Translations under genes and position numbers: made by a program | Shown here: positions 33,346 to 44,407 of the stretch, one piece after another | Numbering within the stretch: position 1 is the first letter of the stretch | Layout of the letters: every line of letters begins with the position of its first letter | Notes under the pieces: generated by a model | What the model was told of the DNA's origin: nothing | Seen by the model: only the letters and a program-made list of their open reading frames with translations | The model's database searches: none | DNA from: Stomorhina lunata | Taxonomy: Eukaryota > Arthropoda > Insecta > Diptera > Rhiniidae | Length of the DNA stretch: 64,000 nucleotides | NCBI GenBank assembly: GCA_933228675.1 | Contig: OW121741.1 | Location: 55,301,310-55,365,309 of the forward strand | Direction of reading: 5' to 3'

Positions 33346-35537
33346 CCATTTTTCCAGAGACCGAAAATAATTGTTATTCATAAAAAATTTAGCCAAAAAA
33401 TCACTATAAAGGAATATATCTAGAAATTTATTAAGTACACCAAAGCGTTTGAATCAAGATTACTAAGCCAACGGTGTAATAAATTTTTATTTTCCGATTT
33501 TTGTAATATAAATTAAAAATAAGAATTATTTTTGATTTTTATTATATTTTCCAAAAATAATTGTTATTTCTGATTTCCTTAAATAAAAATTTTAAACTGA
33601 TTTTTATTTTGAAATTTAGAAATAAAAATTACTCAGTGATTTTTAATTTTGCAAATAAAAAATAAAAATCAACATAAAATTTTTTAGAAGAAAAATTCTT
33701 TTGAATATTACACCTTTATACTTTATTGATAAAAAAATAGTGTATATATTCATTATCTGTTCGATTTGCTCTACAAAACACATAAAATGTATATTACATT
33801 AGTTTGACCCATTGCACAGCAGGAAATTACGGCCAAAACCCCCATAAATGTTTTTAATTTTTTTTAAGATATTTTAGTGTCAGATTAGAGCTGGCATTTC
33901 AAAACATGTAATCCCAAATTTTTACCATATTGCATTGCCTAGTAAGGCTTTAATAATTTATCAAAGTTTGAATATTTGTTTATATGTTTTTAATAAAATT
34001 ATTTGTGTATTTGAACCCACATATAAAATTCGCCTAATTTGAAATACGTGTAAAATTTTAATTTCTTCTTTTTTGAATTAAAAAGTAGATACCTTTTACT
34101 AACCATCGCGCCAATTTCCATATTTTTTGACCTATGCTTTATTTAGAATTTGAGCAGTTAAAACAAGCATAAACAAATTAGAAAAAAGTTTTAAATACAA
34201 AGTTTGATAGACCGGGAATTTTTTTAAAGATCTTTAGAGGTTGAAGCACAACACTCTCTAATAGCTATATTGAATCGTTAATAAGCTCTATCAATTTCAT
34301 ATCCCTTTGCATCCCATTTTAAGAAATATTACGTTTTTAGCAACATCCCCTTTTGTAATTTATCGCGAAAAAATCACTACTTGAAGTGAAATATAGGCGT
34401 GATGTAATATTTTTATGCCATTTTCTTTAGTTTCCTTTCTAATTCTACGAAAAATGTATATATAAACATAAAAAAACAACAAAATTTAAAATTTTGAATG
34501 ACCTTTATATATTTTATTTAAGTATATAGGTAGTGGTCACATAATTGTGGACGCAAACAAAATTGTAAAATCTGCAAGGACTCGTAATATTTTTTAAAAA
34601 CATATTCGATGTTTAGAGTTTTTCTGTAGGATTGTTAGAAGCATACAAAATCTGGTTATAAGCTCATAGTATGAGCCCAATATCTCCGATAGGACATGTC
34701 CAATTTTGACAAGGCATGTATCGTAGGATAGGTATTCTTTTCATATATTTAAGTAAATAATAATTATAAATAATAATTTTTATAATCGCCAGCAAAGATT
34801 TTTTCAGCATGTTTAGTAGTCCAGTTTTAATTGACCCCAAACTTTATATTTCCTTAAAAAAACTATTTCAGTTTAACTAAAGGTATATAATTTATATACA
34901 CTTAAAATTTCAAGAACAAAAGCCATGAAATGACCAAGTTATTGAGTTTTGGCCGTATTCTCCCACTGTGCTTTGGTGCCAGGAATTTCGATATTACTTA
35001 GTCCGTAAACTTAGGAACAGATAATTTCGTAGTGGATCAAGAGTGTGCGATTATTATCATTACAGATTAGCCTGATCTTGTGAACATAGGGTATACTATA
35101 TGGTAATCTAATGCTAAAAAGCTCAAAATATATTTCTCGTCTCTAGTTATCCACAGTAAGAATTTGTTTACTGATAAGAATTTGTTTACTATTTTTCCAT
35201 TAGTAACTATTATGTATAATTACTTGTCTTCGTATAATGAGATGTTTCGGACATTTTTGTAATTTCTGTCCTTAGTTTAGCTACATACTAGGGTTATGGG
35301 TAATGTATTTGTTTAATGGGGTATTTACTAATAATATTAACTTTTTGATCTTAATCCCTAAACAAATAATCATGTGGATGGTAAAGTCAAAGTTTATTTC
35401 GCATACTTTATCAATGAAATATTAATACTTCATCAGAAGCGTAAAATTCTTCAAAGAACATAAAATTTCAAAAGTCGTTAATAGAGAGATGAAATTGTAT
35501 TTCATTTAATTCTTATTAATCATGTCGAAAATTTTCT
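33346..35537. other. AT-rich spacer with low-complexity block
   Basis: 33353-33700 is a run of aaaataaaaat-type sequence that starts with cagagaccg. A similar block, inverted, lies at 44590-44900 and ends at cggtctctg. The rest (33700-35537) is AT-rich with no recognised gene or repeat. Confidence 0.55.
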
Positions 35538-35624
35538 TATTATACCCTTCGTCAATAGGTAAAAATTTAGTAGCATATTGCGTTGGAGTATTTTCTAAAA
35601 TCTGATATCTAATTCAAAATTTTT
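35538..35624 (+). repeat. Short DINE-like fragment
   Basis: Contains a broken start (tatacccttcgtcaataggt) and part of an internal unit ending ctgatatctaattcaaaattt. It lies directly before copy Y, so copy Y probably inserted into an older member of its own family. Confidence 0.65.
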
Positions 35625-37156
35625 TATACCCTTCACCAATAGGTGAAAGGGTATTATAAGTTTGTGATTCCGTTTGTAATTTTTATTAGTGATAAAAATT
35701 ATACCGATCGACTCAGAATCGGGAGGAGAATCGATTAAGCGATGTCCGTCTGTCTGTCCGTCTGTCTATTGAAATCAAGTTTCTGAAGCCCCTGGAGGAT
35801 GGACTTGCATAAATTATATATCAGATTTTAGGAAATTCTCCCGGTTTATAAACACCGAAAATATCGAAAAAATACCAAAAATTAGACGAAAATTTTAAAA
35901 TTTTTGATTGAAACACACTTTTAAATAACAAGAGAAAAAAATATACTCCTGGTGTACATGTGATAATATGTTATATATCAGATTGTAGGAAATATTTTCC
36001 CAAAGCACTCTGTAAAATTTTATCAAAATCGGTCCATAAACAACTGATATATCGCCAAAACACTGAATTTGATGTATCGCAAATTGCCCAAAGAACACAT
36101 TAGAGAATGTTTGTTGAAAAAATTAAATGCAGAAATAAGAAAAACTATCCGCCTTTAGTACGGACCTACATAAATTTTATATCAGATTTTAGGAATTCCC
36201 CCACCAAGCACGTTATTAAATTTTATCAAAAGCGGTCTATAAACAATTGAGATATCGCCATAACACTACATTTGATGTACAGCAAATTGCCCAAAGTACG
36301 TGTCTAAGAAATTTTGTTTACATTTTGTAAGTATTGTTTCAGCGATATGTCAGGTGTTTATGGACCGATTGTGATGAAATTTGACATCGTTCTTTATGGG
36401 AGGATTTTCTAAAATCTGATATATATACTTCACAAATCTGATTATGAATACCATTCAAATTGTACCGATCAACTCAGAATCGGCACAAGAATCGATTTCG
36501 CAACCACCGTCCGTCTGTTTGTTTGTCCGTCCGTCTACATGTCCGTCCGTCTACCTGTCTGTCCTTTTTTCTGTTGTAGTCAAGTTTTTGGAGGTCCTGT
36601 TTTGTCGATATCTCAGATGTTTATTTTGATGAAGTTTAATAGCGTCCTTCGTAGGGGATTATCTAAATCCTGATGCATTCTGTAATTTGTGGTAGATATA
36701 ATTTAGCATTTAAGCGATGGTGTTTTGATCGACAATGTTGAAATTCAGGGTGGGACAATTCAGGAGCTCCACAAATCTGGTTTTAGCAGACAGACACACT
36801 GCATTTATCTTAATTTTGTGTCTGACTTTTGAACATTATGATAACATTTGAGAATGTATTATATATCAAATTATAGGAAGTACAAAAATGCTGCTAATTA
36901 CATGATATCTGTTCAAAACCTACATATGTATGTAAGTATCTCACATATCAACAAAAATTTAAATTTTTAATTGCAATTGACAATTGATCCCGTATAACTT
37001 CGCCTAAGGCAATCTCTTAGTAGCTAATAAATGACAAATTATAATAGATACGATGATGACATTTAGTATAAAGACGTTGTACAATATTGATATTCAGGAC
37101 AATAGCGCCTAAAATAAACTTTCTAGAGGGACAACATTTGACAAAAGTATTTCTGA

Positions 37157-37375
37157 TCTCTTGAAAAGCTCGATATTGAAAATGAGCGAGCTCTATTCAC
37201 ATTTAGTGAAATCTCCCATATAAACCCGACCGGGAATCGATTTAATGCTGATAAATTAAATCACATTAAAATTGCACAAAGAACTAGAGCAAAACTTTCC
37301 AAACATCCATCGGACAGATCGAAAGAACTATACATCCCAAATATTATTGATGAAGTGTTCATTTTAATTAATTAA
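37157..37375 (+). other. Protein-like open segment inside copy Y
   Basis: 72 codons between two stops with a balanced amino-acid composition, unlike chance frames nearby. It begins SLEKLDIENERALFTFSE, includes AQRTRAKLSKHPSDRSKELY and ends before TAA at 37373. No ATG leads it and the product is not recognised. Copy X has lost this segment. Confidence 0.4.
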
Positions 37376-37865
37376 CTAACTTCAAATTAATAAGTAAACT
37401 TTTCCGACAAAGCTGATAACCATCCATTCAAAAGCTATATATTTCACGTATGTATCTAAAACTAAGAGTGTATACCCTATAATTTTAAGGCTTGTATACA
37501 TTGACAATCATTGTTAAAGCTTTGACCTAAATCAGTCCACTAACTTCAGAGTTTTACATAACTAATCAAGAACTTTTACTAGTTGGATAATTTGTACGAA
37601 TTAAAGTGCACAACCCTCACTGGGCACAGCGTTTTTGGGTTGCATGTCAGAATACTTAAACTTCATCAAATCGATGTGCTATTGCAAATCTAAGGGCATC
37701 TACATTTTGAAGCATCTTTTCTGCATGGTTTATCTGGTCTATCGAACTTTATTAAATGTTCGTAAAATATGTGTCTATTTTATTTCGAAGCTACTGGCTG
37801 GCTTAAATATGCATTCTCTACTTGTAGTATAGTAATCATTATCTTTCACAAAGGGACCACTTTAG

Positions 37866-38000
37866 AACCCAAGTGAAGCTTCCCTAGACATCAGCCACCT
37901 GCCCAACCTAACCTTTGGGTGCATAACTATTCTAGATGATGACGCCACCGAAAAGGTTTTCGTTTTCCGACTCTTAATTTTAAAGACTCTTTGCATATAA
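37866..38000 (+). other. Second protein-like open segment inside copy Y
   Basis: 44 codons between stops, including SHLPNLTFGCITILDDDATE. The nucleotide composition is less AT-biased than its surroundings. No ATG and no recognised domain. It may belong to the same source as the segment at 37157. Confidence 0.35.
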
Positions 38001-38107
38001 TACTAGTATAACCAAATATTGCTACGAATTACATTAAGTTCTTTTGGAACACCATTGGTGAAGGGTATCCAAGATTCGGCAAAGCCGAATATACCACTCT
38101 TACTTGT

Positions 38108-38499
38108 TTTTTTTAAAAATACGATTTTTTTTTTTAAATTTTAAAATTTGTCAATTTGCGTACATCGATAACTTTTGCTTTGGCGATATCTCAGTTATTA
38201 AACTAGCGATTTTGATGAAATTCAATAGTGTACTGCATTGAATGATTTCCTAAAATTTAATATACAGTTCAAAAAACTTTTTTTAAAAAACACAATTTTT
38301 TGACGAAATTAAATTTTTTTTTTTTTTTTTAAATACAGTTTTTTTAAAAAAATTTAAATTCTCATCGAATTTTGAATTTTGACGATATCTCTGATGTTTA
38401 TAGACCGATTTTGATAAAACTTAATAATGCGTTAGAGTATTTTCTAAAATCTGATATATAATTCAAAATTTTTCTTAAAATACTGTTTAAAAAAAAATA
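38108..38499. repeat. DINE-like internal units, left of gypsy B
   Basis: Degenerate units with gatatctcagttattaa and gattttgatgaaattcaat. Similar sequence resumes at 43799 (aatatgtcaatttgcgtacatcgat), so gypsy B inserted inside this repeat. Confidence 0.7.
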
Positions 38500-38793
38500 T
38501 GTCACAGATGAAAGTTTATAAGACGACTTTCGATAACTATTTTAAATGAATAAACCACGATACAGAAATATTTGTATAATATAAAGAAAAACGTTTTATT
38601 TAAGTAAATAATTCATTAAAATGTTTTATTTAATAGAAAATAACTAATTACGACGTATTTTGTCAGGACGGTTTCGTTCGTGCTAATCAACGCGACACTC
38701 TCTATATATCTACTGACGGTTGAGTTCAAAAACCATCTTATCTCAAGCTAACAGGGTTGATATTTTTAAGTGCTGCCTATTTAGCGGTTGACA
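38500..38793 (-). repeat. 3' LTR of gypsy B
   Basis: 294 bp. The last codons and the stop of the Gag-Pol frame (38777) lie inside it. The sequence just upstream (minus strand) is only weakly purine-rich, so the polypurine tract is not obvious. Confidence 0.95.
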
Positions 38794-41700
38794 GCTCGGC
38801 CAATCCTGCACGGAAGGCGTCCTCGGCTTCCTCGTCGTCATCGGCTTCTTCGAACCCAAGTTCTGGTGATTCCTCGCACCATCGTTTCATTTTATCGGCA
38901 CTATAAACGGAACAGAATTTTCTCGAGCTTATTTGAATGCCAGGAATGTCCTCAATAAGGTAACGATCGTTTCCAAGTACACGGGAAACTATGTATGGGC
39001 CACGATACTTCGGCTCCAATTTTCTTGATTCGCCAGTGGATTGAGGTTCGTTCCCAAGTACGACCAAATCGTTCTCCTTATATACGGTAGGAGTATTGCG
39101 TTTGCTATCAAATCGTTTCTTCCACTTTTCTCGCTCCTTTTCGATATTTAGGACAGCAAGATTACGTTTTTCATCAATCGTCAAATTTGAATCGTTGGGA
39201 AAGTCATCTTGAACGGCAGCGAGAATACGGTTTTGGGCTAAATCAATCAGCTTATAATCAAATATAAGTTCATTGGGACTGAAACCAGACGTACTATTTC
39301 TTTTGGAATTTACGGACCACTGCAACATATGCAACTGTAGATCCCAATCTTTCGGCTCCTTTGTTGTAGTTCGTAAGTAATTTAAAACGATTTGGTTCGC
39401 TCTCTCCACTTGGCCATTTGCCCTTGGTGTACGTACGGCGGTTTTCACGTGCTGAATGTTGTTTCGATCACAATAGTCTTCAAATATTTTTGAGGTGAAA
39501 GCTGTTCCGCGGTCGGATATAATTCTTTTCGGCAATCCAAAATATCCAGTTAACTCATTAAGAGCATTTATCACGGGCGCGGTTTTTGTATTTCTTACGG
39601 CTTTGACGACTACGAACTTGGTGAAAGCGTCAGAAATGGCTAATATGTGCGTATTACCCTTCTTACTTCGAATGAATGGACCCAGGTGGTCAATGTGGAT
39701 CTGACGGAACGGGACTGGCTCTAACGGACCATAGTGGAGAACTCCTTCTTGCTTCCCACCTTTCGATTTGTTGTAACAGCATTCTGCGCACGCTGCTATG
39801 TATTCCTTAACGTATTTACGCATTCGATTGAACCAAAACGTTTGTTTAATCCTTTCTAAAGTTTTCTCGAGACCGTAGTGTCCAACGTCGTCATGGCAAA
39901 GTTTAGCGATTCGCCATCTGGTCGACTTAGGGACAACTAATTTTGGACCATTTTCGTTATTTCTATATAGACGATGATTTTGAATTATATAATCGGTTTT
40001 AAGTTGCTTAACTTGATCGGACTTAACGGAACCGTTTAGAACTACAATTATATGACGTAATTGCTCATCTTGCAACTGCATGGTGAGTACCCAGTCTTCA
40101 CTGCTTCCATGAATTTTCAATACGAACCCAGCAGGTTCGACTTCCTTAGGCGGCTCCACAGGTGATCGACTGAGTGCGTCTACGTGGGCCATACGGGAAC
40201 CCTCGCGGTGAACGAACTCGCAATCGTACTCCAAAAGCTTCATAATCCATCTAGCAATTTTAGGGATTAACTCCTTATTCGATTTTGCTTTGGTTATGGC
40301 GGCGCAGTCTGTGAGTACACGGAATGGCTTACCGACTAAATAAATTCGGAATCGTTCTAAAGTTTCAACTACTGCTAAAACTTCTAATTCGTAGCTATGG
40401 TATTTGCTTTCGGTTTCGGTAGTATGACGGCTGAAGTAAAATACGGGATGCCAACTTTCGTCATCAGTTGACTGCAACAATACGCCAGCCAGGCCTACGC
40501 TACTGGCATCGGTGTGGACCTCATGTTTCGCTTTGAAGTCGTAATTGGCTAACAACGGCTTACTGCAAAGTATATCGACAAGTTTTTCGAAAGATTCTTG
40601 TTGCGAACTACCCCATTGGAAATGTCGTTCTTCGGTTTTTCGTAATAGGTTGGTAAGTGGACGCGATATAATCGAATAGTTGGGAACAAATTTTCTAAAA
40701 AATCCAGTAAGTCCTAGGAAACGACGGACTTCGGTAACGTTTGACGGTACTTTAAAGTTTTTAATGGCGCATACTTTATTATCGCCGGGCATTATTCCAT
40801 TAGCGCTAACCTTGTGACCAAGATAAGAGATTTCTTCGACTAAGAAATTGCATTTGTCTATACGTAGAGTAAGACCACTACCTTCGAGAACGCTCAGAAA
40901 TCGATCCAGTCGTTCGATACCCACTTCGACGGTTTTGCTCGGTATTATTACGTCATCGAGATATGTTAAAACTTCGCCGGGATTCATTAGTCTTGCTATA
41001 CGATTCATAACGGCTTGAAAAATTGCAGGGGCGTTGACTAAGCCAAACGGCATACGATTAAATTCATAATGTCCTCCGGTGGTTACGAAGGCAGTGTACT
41101 TTCGGGAATTTTCGTCGATCTCAATCTGATGATATCCCATACGAAGGTCAAGGGTGGTGAAGAACTTATTTCCAGCGATCAAAGCGAATTGCTCATCAAT
41201 TATAGGCATCGGGTAGGGTATTTTCGTAGTTATTCGATTCAGTTGCCTATAATCCACGCATAGGCGGTGTTCTCCGTTCTTCTTTTCGACCAGCACTATT
41301 CCCGATGCGTACTCAGATTCGGATTCACGAATTATGCCATTCTCCAACAGTTCGTTTATAATTTTGTCGACTACGGGGCGCTTAGAGAAGGCAATACGAT
41401 ATGGTCTGCTACACACAGGCTCGTTATTCTTTAAATTGATTTCCATTTTCACCAAGTTGCACTTACCCAACTCTGAAATATTTTCAGCGAAACTTGCACG
41501 ATGATTTCTTAACACAGCTTGCAGTCGATCGTTCTCGGTTGACGTTAAACTATTTCCAGAATGTATTGCGTTCACATTCTGAATGCGGCACTCGTCACCT
41601 TCAATTATAGTACGGCTTCCTTTTCGGCATATAACATCGCGGCCAAGTAACACATTTTGCAATATAAAATTATCTTCGACAATAAGCATATCGGTCTCGA

Positions 41701-43459
41701 AAATATTACCGTCAATTTCTAATGCAGCTACCACTTTGTTCGTACACTTATACTCTCCACCAGCAAAACCTTTTAGAAGAATCATACACGGAGTATTTTC
41801 TCCCAAATTAGCGGCAAACGATTTTCGAATCAAATTATAAGTACTGGCTGAATCAATAAAGGCAACGGTGGCAATATCATTTACTTTAACATTTTTGGTC
41901 AAATCTGCAGTAGATTCTGACACATCACAAATTTTATTTACGTTGGAAACTGGCTTCTGATTACTATGGTTAGCTACCGTACATTCCGTGGTACGATGGG
42001 TTGTACGATTACACTTTTTACAACGTTCTTTTCTTTGTGGCTCAGGACATTTAATTGAATAGTGACCGTATCCGAAACAATTGTAACATTTTACTTTGTT
42101 TACTTTTGAGTTATTGTTGTTGTCGTTGTCTGTTTTCGTTTGAACTCCAGAGTTGGCTGAAAATTTTTCGTTTAACGGCGTTGGTTTATGTTTATGGGTT
42201 GTTGCAACAGGTGTGGTAACCTCGTTGTAGTTGCAATAACTATTTATGTCACGATATAATTGATTGCAACTCGAATATTCGTTGGAAATTTTACGTTTTA
42301 AATTAAAGTCATTAATACCATTGACGATATGTCCTGCGATAGCGGATTCCAGGAGATTTCCCTTAGTTCCGAGAGCAAACATTTTAAAGTAATACTCCTG
42401 TGGTGACTCGTTAAATTTTCGCTTCATCTGCGACATCTTTATATGGATATCAGCTGCGTTGTCGATATGAGGAAAATCTTGTAGAAATTTTTGGACGAAC
42501 TGCTGCCAGGATAAAAATACAATTTGAAGGGAGTCAACCCAGTATTTAGCGGGTCCAAGCATCTTCTGTTGAACAGCGAAAATCAATGACTGGTCGTCCC
42601 AACCATAAGCGGATTTAAGCGTTTCTGTACGTTTAATAAATTGAGAAGAATTTAAGGATTCCTCTGACGACGGATTAAAGTCGGGTAGCAATGCTATCAT
42701 TTCCCTTACATTAGCATAAGGGTTTACGGGAAAAGCGTGACTTAGCATCGGCTGCACCGTAGATGTTATCGGCTGTTGTGCAAATACGGTGGATGTTGAC
42801 GGGATTTGTTGATTAACGTTGGGGAAAGACGGGTCTTGATGCACATGACGGGGTGCAAGCGTATGACCAGATGATAAGATCTGCGGATGAGTATTTGTAA
42901 CGTAGCACGGAGCTGTTGGTTGAGCGTATGGATTGACTGTATACGGAATACAGACTGGCGGTTGGTAGGTGTAACGTGGAGGAGCTGAATGTAGCGATGA
43001 TGACGGCTGCAACGTAACGGGCTGTTGCGAATAGACGGTGGTTGACGGTGCGGCTGTAGTACGGCTGCCAACAGTTGGTTGATATGATGAAGACGGATGC
43101 AACGTAAGCGGCTGTTGCGAATAAACGGTGGTTGACGGTGTGGCTATACGGCTGCCAACAGATGATATGGGTTGATAGGGTGAAGAAAAACCACCGGATA
43201 GAGCACGAATTGGTGAACCAATGGGAGACACAAACGACTGTGTCGTTGACGATGTGTCGGTAGGTTGGAAACGGGCAGATTGTACACGCAGGTCGGCAAT
43301 CGTTTTCTCCAACTGTACAATACGTTCATTTAAACCAGGTGCACTATGTTTTCCTTCGAGACGTTCGATAAGTTGATTCTTCTTACCGGTACACGGAAGA
43401 CCGGCTTCTTTACATTTCGATTGTAATTGCTTCACTGTTAAGCATTGAAAATTTTCCAT
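38777..43459 (-). CDS. gag-pol: Gypsy B Gag-Pol polyprotein with N-terminal SAP domain, intact
   Basis: A 1,560-residue frame from the ATG at 43459 (the open frame reaches 43510, inside the LTR, without an ATG). Approximate residues: SAP-type DNA-binding motif (5-36: LTVKQLQSKCKEAGLP, then GKKNQLIERL); short coiled segment (40-60); Pro/Ser/Gln-rich region with two imperfect copies of a PSTTVYSQQP block (105-155); Gag core (250-410); two zinc knuckles (458-494); protease with FIDSAS, a DSA rather than DTG/DSG active site (536); RT with YLDD (833-836); RNase H (984-1100); integrase zinc-binding region (1189-1227); integrase core D1257, D1316, E1352, spaced DD35E; GPY/F-like module (LEPKYRGPY, 1481); and an acidic C-terminus. 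No lesion is seen. Confidence 0.95.
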   Translation of the reverse strand: MENFQCLTVKQLQSKCKEAGLPCTGKKNQLIERLEGKHSAPGLNERIVQLEKTIADLRVQSARFQPTDTSSTTQSFVSPIGSPIRALSGGFSSPYQPISSVGSRIATPSTTVYSQQPLTLHPSSSYQPTVGSRTTAAPSTTVYSQQPVTLQPSSSLHSAPPRYTYQPPVCIPYTVNPYAQPTAPCYVTNTHPQILSSGHTLAPRHVHQDPSFPNVNQQIPSTSTVFAQQPITSTVQPMLSHAFPVNPYANVREMIALLPDFNPSSEESLNSSQFIKRTETLKSAYGWDDQSLIFAVQQKMLGPAKYWVDSLQIVFLSWQQFVQKFLQDFPHIDNAADIHIKMSQMKRKFNESPQEYYFKMFALGTKGNLLESAIAGHIVNGINDFNLKRKISNEYSSCNQLYRDINSYCNYNEVTTPVATTHKHKPTPLNEKFSANSGVQTKTDNDNNNNSKVNKVKCYNCFGYGHYSIKCPEPQRKERCKKCNRTTHRTTECTVANHSNQKPVSNVNKICDVSESTADLTKNVKVNDIATVAFIDSASTYNLIRKSFAANLGENTPCMILLKGFAGGEYKCTNKVVAALEIDGNIFETDMLIVEDNFILQNVLLGRDVICRKGSRTIIEGDECRIQNVNAIHSGNSLTSTENDRLQAVLRNHRASFAENISELGKCNLVKMEINLKNNEPVCSRPYRIAFSKRPVVDKIINELLENGIIRESESEYASGIVLVEKKNGEHRLCVDYRQLNRITTKIPYPMPIIDEQFALIAGNKFFTTLDLRMGYHQIEIDENSRKYTAFVTTGGHYEFNRMPFGLVNAPAIFQAVMNRIARLMNPGEVLTYLDDVIIPSKTVEVGIERLDRFLSVLEGSGLTLRIDKCNFLVEEISYLGHKVSANGIMPGDNKVCAIKNFKVPSNVTEVRRFLGLTGFFRKFVPNYSIISRPLTNLLRKTEERHFQWGSSQQESFEKLVDILCSKPLLANYDFKAKHEVHTDASSVGLAGVLLQSTDDESWHPVFYFSRHTTETESKYHSYELEVLAVVETLERFRIYLVGKPFRVLTDCAAITKAKSNKELIPKIARWIMKLLEYDCEFVHREGSRMAHVDALSRSPVEPPKEVEPAGFVLKIHGSSEDWVLTMQLQDEQLRHIIVVLNGSVKSDQVKQLKTDYIIQNHRLYRNNENGPKLVVPKSTRWRIAKLCHDDVGHYGLEKTLERIKQTFWFNRMRKYVKEYIAACAECCYNKSKGGKQEGVLHYGPLEPVPFRQIHIDHLGPFIRSKKGNTHILAISDAFTKFVVVKAVRNTKTAPVINALNELTGYFGLPKRIISDRGTAFTSKIFEDYCDRNNIQHVKTAVRTPRANGQVERANQIVLNYLRTTTKEPKDWDLQLHMLQWSVNSKRNSTSGFSPNELIFDYKLIDLAQNRILAAVQDDFPNDSNLTIDEKRNLAVLNIEKEREKWKKRFDSKRNTPTVYKENDLVVLGNEPQSTGESRKLEPKYRGPYIVSRVLGNDRYLIEDIPGIQISSRKFCSVYSADKMKRWCEESPELGFEEADDDEEAEDAFRAGLAELSTAK

Positions 43460-43483
43460 TATGACCGAGTTGTAAGGAATTCG

Positions 43484-43497
43484 ATTATCCCACTTCT
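43484..43497 (-). promoter_or_regulatory. Probable primer-binding site of gypsy B
   Basis: On the minus strand, TCAGAAGTGGGAT follows the LTR after a few bases. It matches 13 bases of the complement of a tRNA-Leu acceptor end as I remember it, but starts inside the CCA end rather than with TGG. The assignment is tentative. Confidence 0.45.
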
Positions 43498-43504
43498 GAG
43501 AAAA

Positions 43505-43798
43505 TGTCACAGATGAAAGTTTATAAGACGACTTTCGATAACTATTTTAAATGAATAAACCACGATACAGAAATATTTGTATAATATAAAGAAAAACGTT
43601 TTATTTAAGTAAATAATTCATTAAAATGTTTTATTTAATAGAAAATAACTAATTACGACGTATTTTGTCAGGACGGTTTCGTTCGTGCTAATCAACGCGA
43701 CTCTCTCTATATATCTACTGACGGTTGAGTTCAAAAACCATCTTATCTCAAGCTAACAGGGTTGATATTTTTAAGTGCTGCCTATTTAGCGGTTGACA
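43505..43798 (-). repeat. 5' LTR of gypsy B
   Basis: 294 bp, one base different from the 3' LTR. The coding frame starts only 45 bases downstream, leaving almost no leader. Confidence 0.95.
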
Positions 43799-44407
43799 AA
43801 TAAATATGTCAATTTGCGTACATCGATATCTTTTGCTTTGGCGATATCTCGCCAAATCAAGGTAAAACACAAATAAATAAAGTATTATTATTTCATCGGC
43901 CCAAAACTTACAGTATGTGTTAATAACCGAGATTTGAAATCAATATATATTATTATTTCTGTAGAACTGTCCTTAATCAGTCTTCAGAATCATACATACT
44001 TGTAATTGGTAGGTTACAATTATTTATTTGCACACTGTTTTAAATTCTTGCTGAAAAATCGATGAACAAAATATTTAACTGCACAAAACAATCATTATTA
44101 AAGCTTTGATCTATATCGGTCCGCTCACTTCAGAGTTTTACATAATTAATCAAGAACTTTTACTAGTTGGATTATACGTACATTTGGAAGCATTTTTTCT
44201 GCATGGTTTATCTGATCTATTATATTTGGTATGAACAAAAGAAAATTAATATACATATCAAGCATTTGTGTGGGGCTCAACTAACTTAGTAATCATAACT
44301 ATATAATTATCAATAAATTCTTACGATATTGAACTTAACTTTTGGAACACCATTGGTGAAGGGTATCCAAGATTCGTCAAAGCCGAATATACCACTCTTG
44401 TTTAAAT
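43799..44407 (+). repeat. DINE-like fragments including a 3' end (copy Z)
   Basis: 43799-43860 continues the repeat split by gypsy B. 44085-44405 matches the last part of copy Y (ctttgatctatatcggtccg ... caccattggtgaagggtatc), with several internal deletions. Its terminal hairpin is imperfect (attcgtc versus gccgaat). Confidence 0.7.

Larger units (their letters stand above)
35625..38107 (+). mobile_element. DINE-1/mini-me-like element, copy Y (full length)
   Basis: About 2.48 kb. It starts tatacccttcaccaatagg, has the GTCY runs (35744-35768 and 36508-36562), inverted internal units, and ends accattggtgaagggtatcc, then a 7-bp stem hairpin (attcggc-aaa-gccgaat, 38074-38090), then accactcttacttgtt. 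A hairpin close to the 3' end is typical of Helitron/Helentron-type elements. There is no transposase frame, so it must depend on another element. Unlike copy X it contains two open, protein-like segments (37157-37375 and 37866-38000), which could be captured gene pieces or relics of an ancestral coding region. Confidence 0.8.
38500..43798 (-). mobile_element. Complete Ty3/gypsy element, family B
   Basis: 5,299 bp on the minus strand with 294-bp LTRs at both ends (43505-43798 is the 5' LTR, 38500-38793 the 3' LTR). They differ at one position by eye (gcgacac versus gcgactc). LTR ends are TGTCA...TGACA, a 5-bp perfect inverted repeat, and a 4-bp target duplication, aata, flanks the element. 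One reading frame spans the whole internal region, and there is no env. The layout recalls mdg3/blastopia-type elements, but that assignment is an inference. It is a recent and possibly active insertion. Confidence 0.95.
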
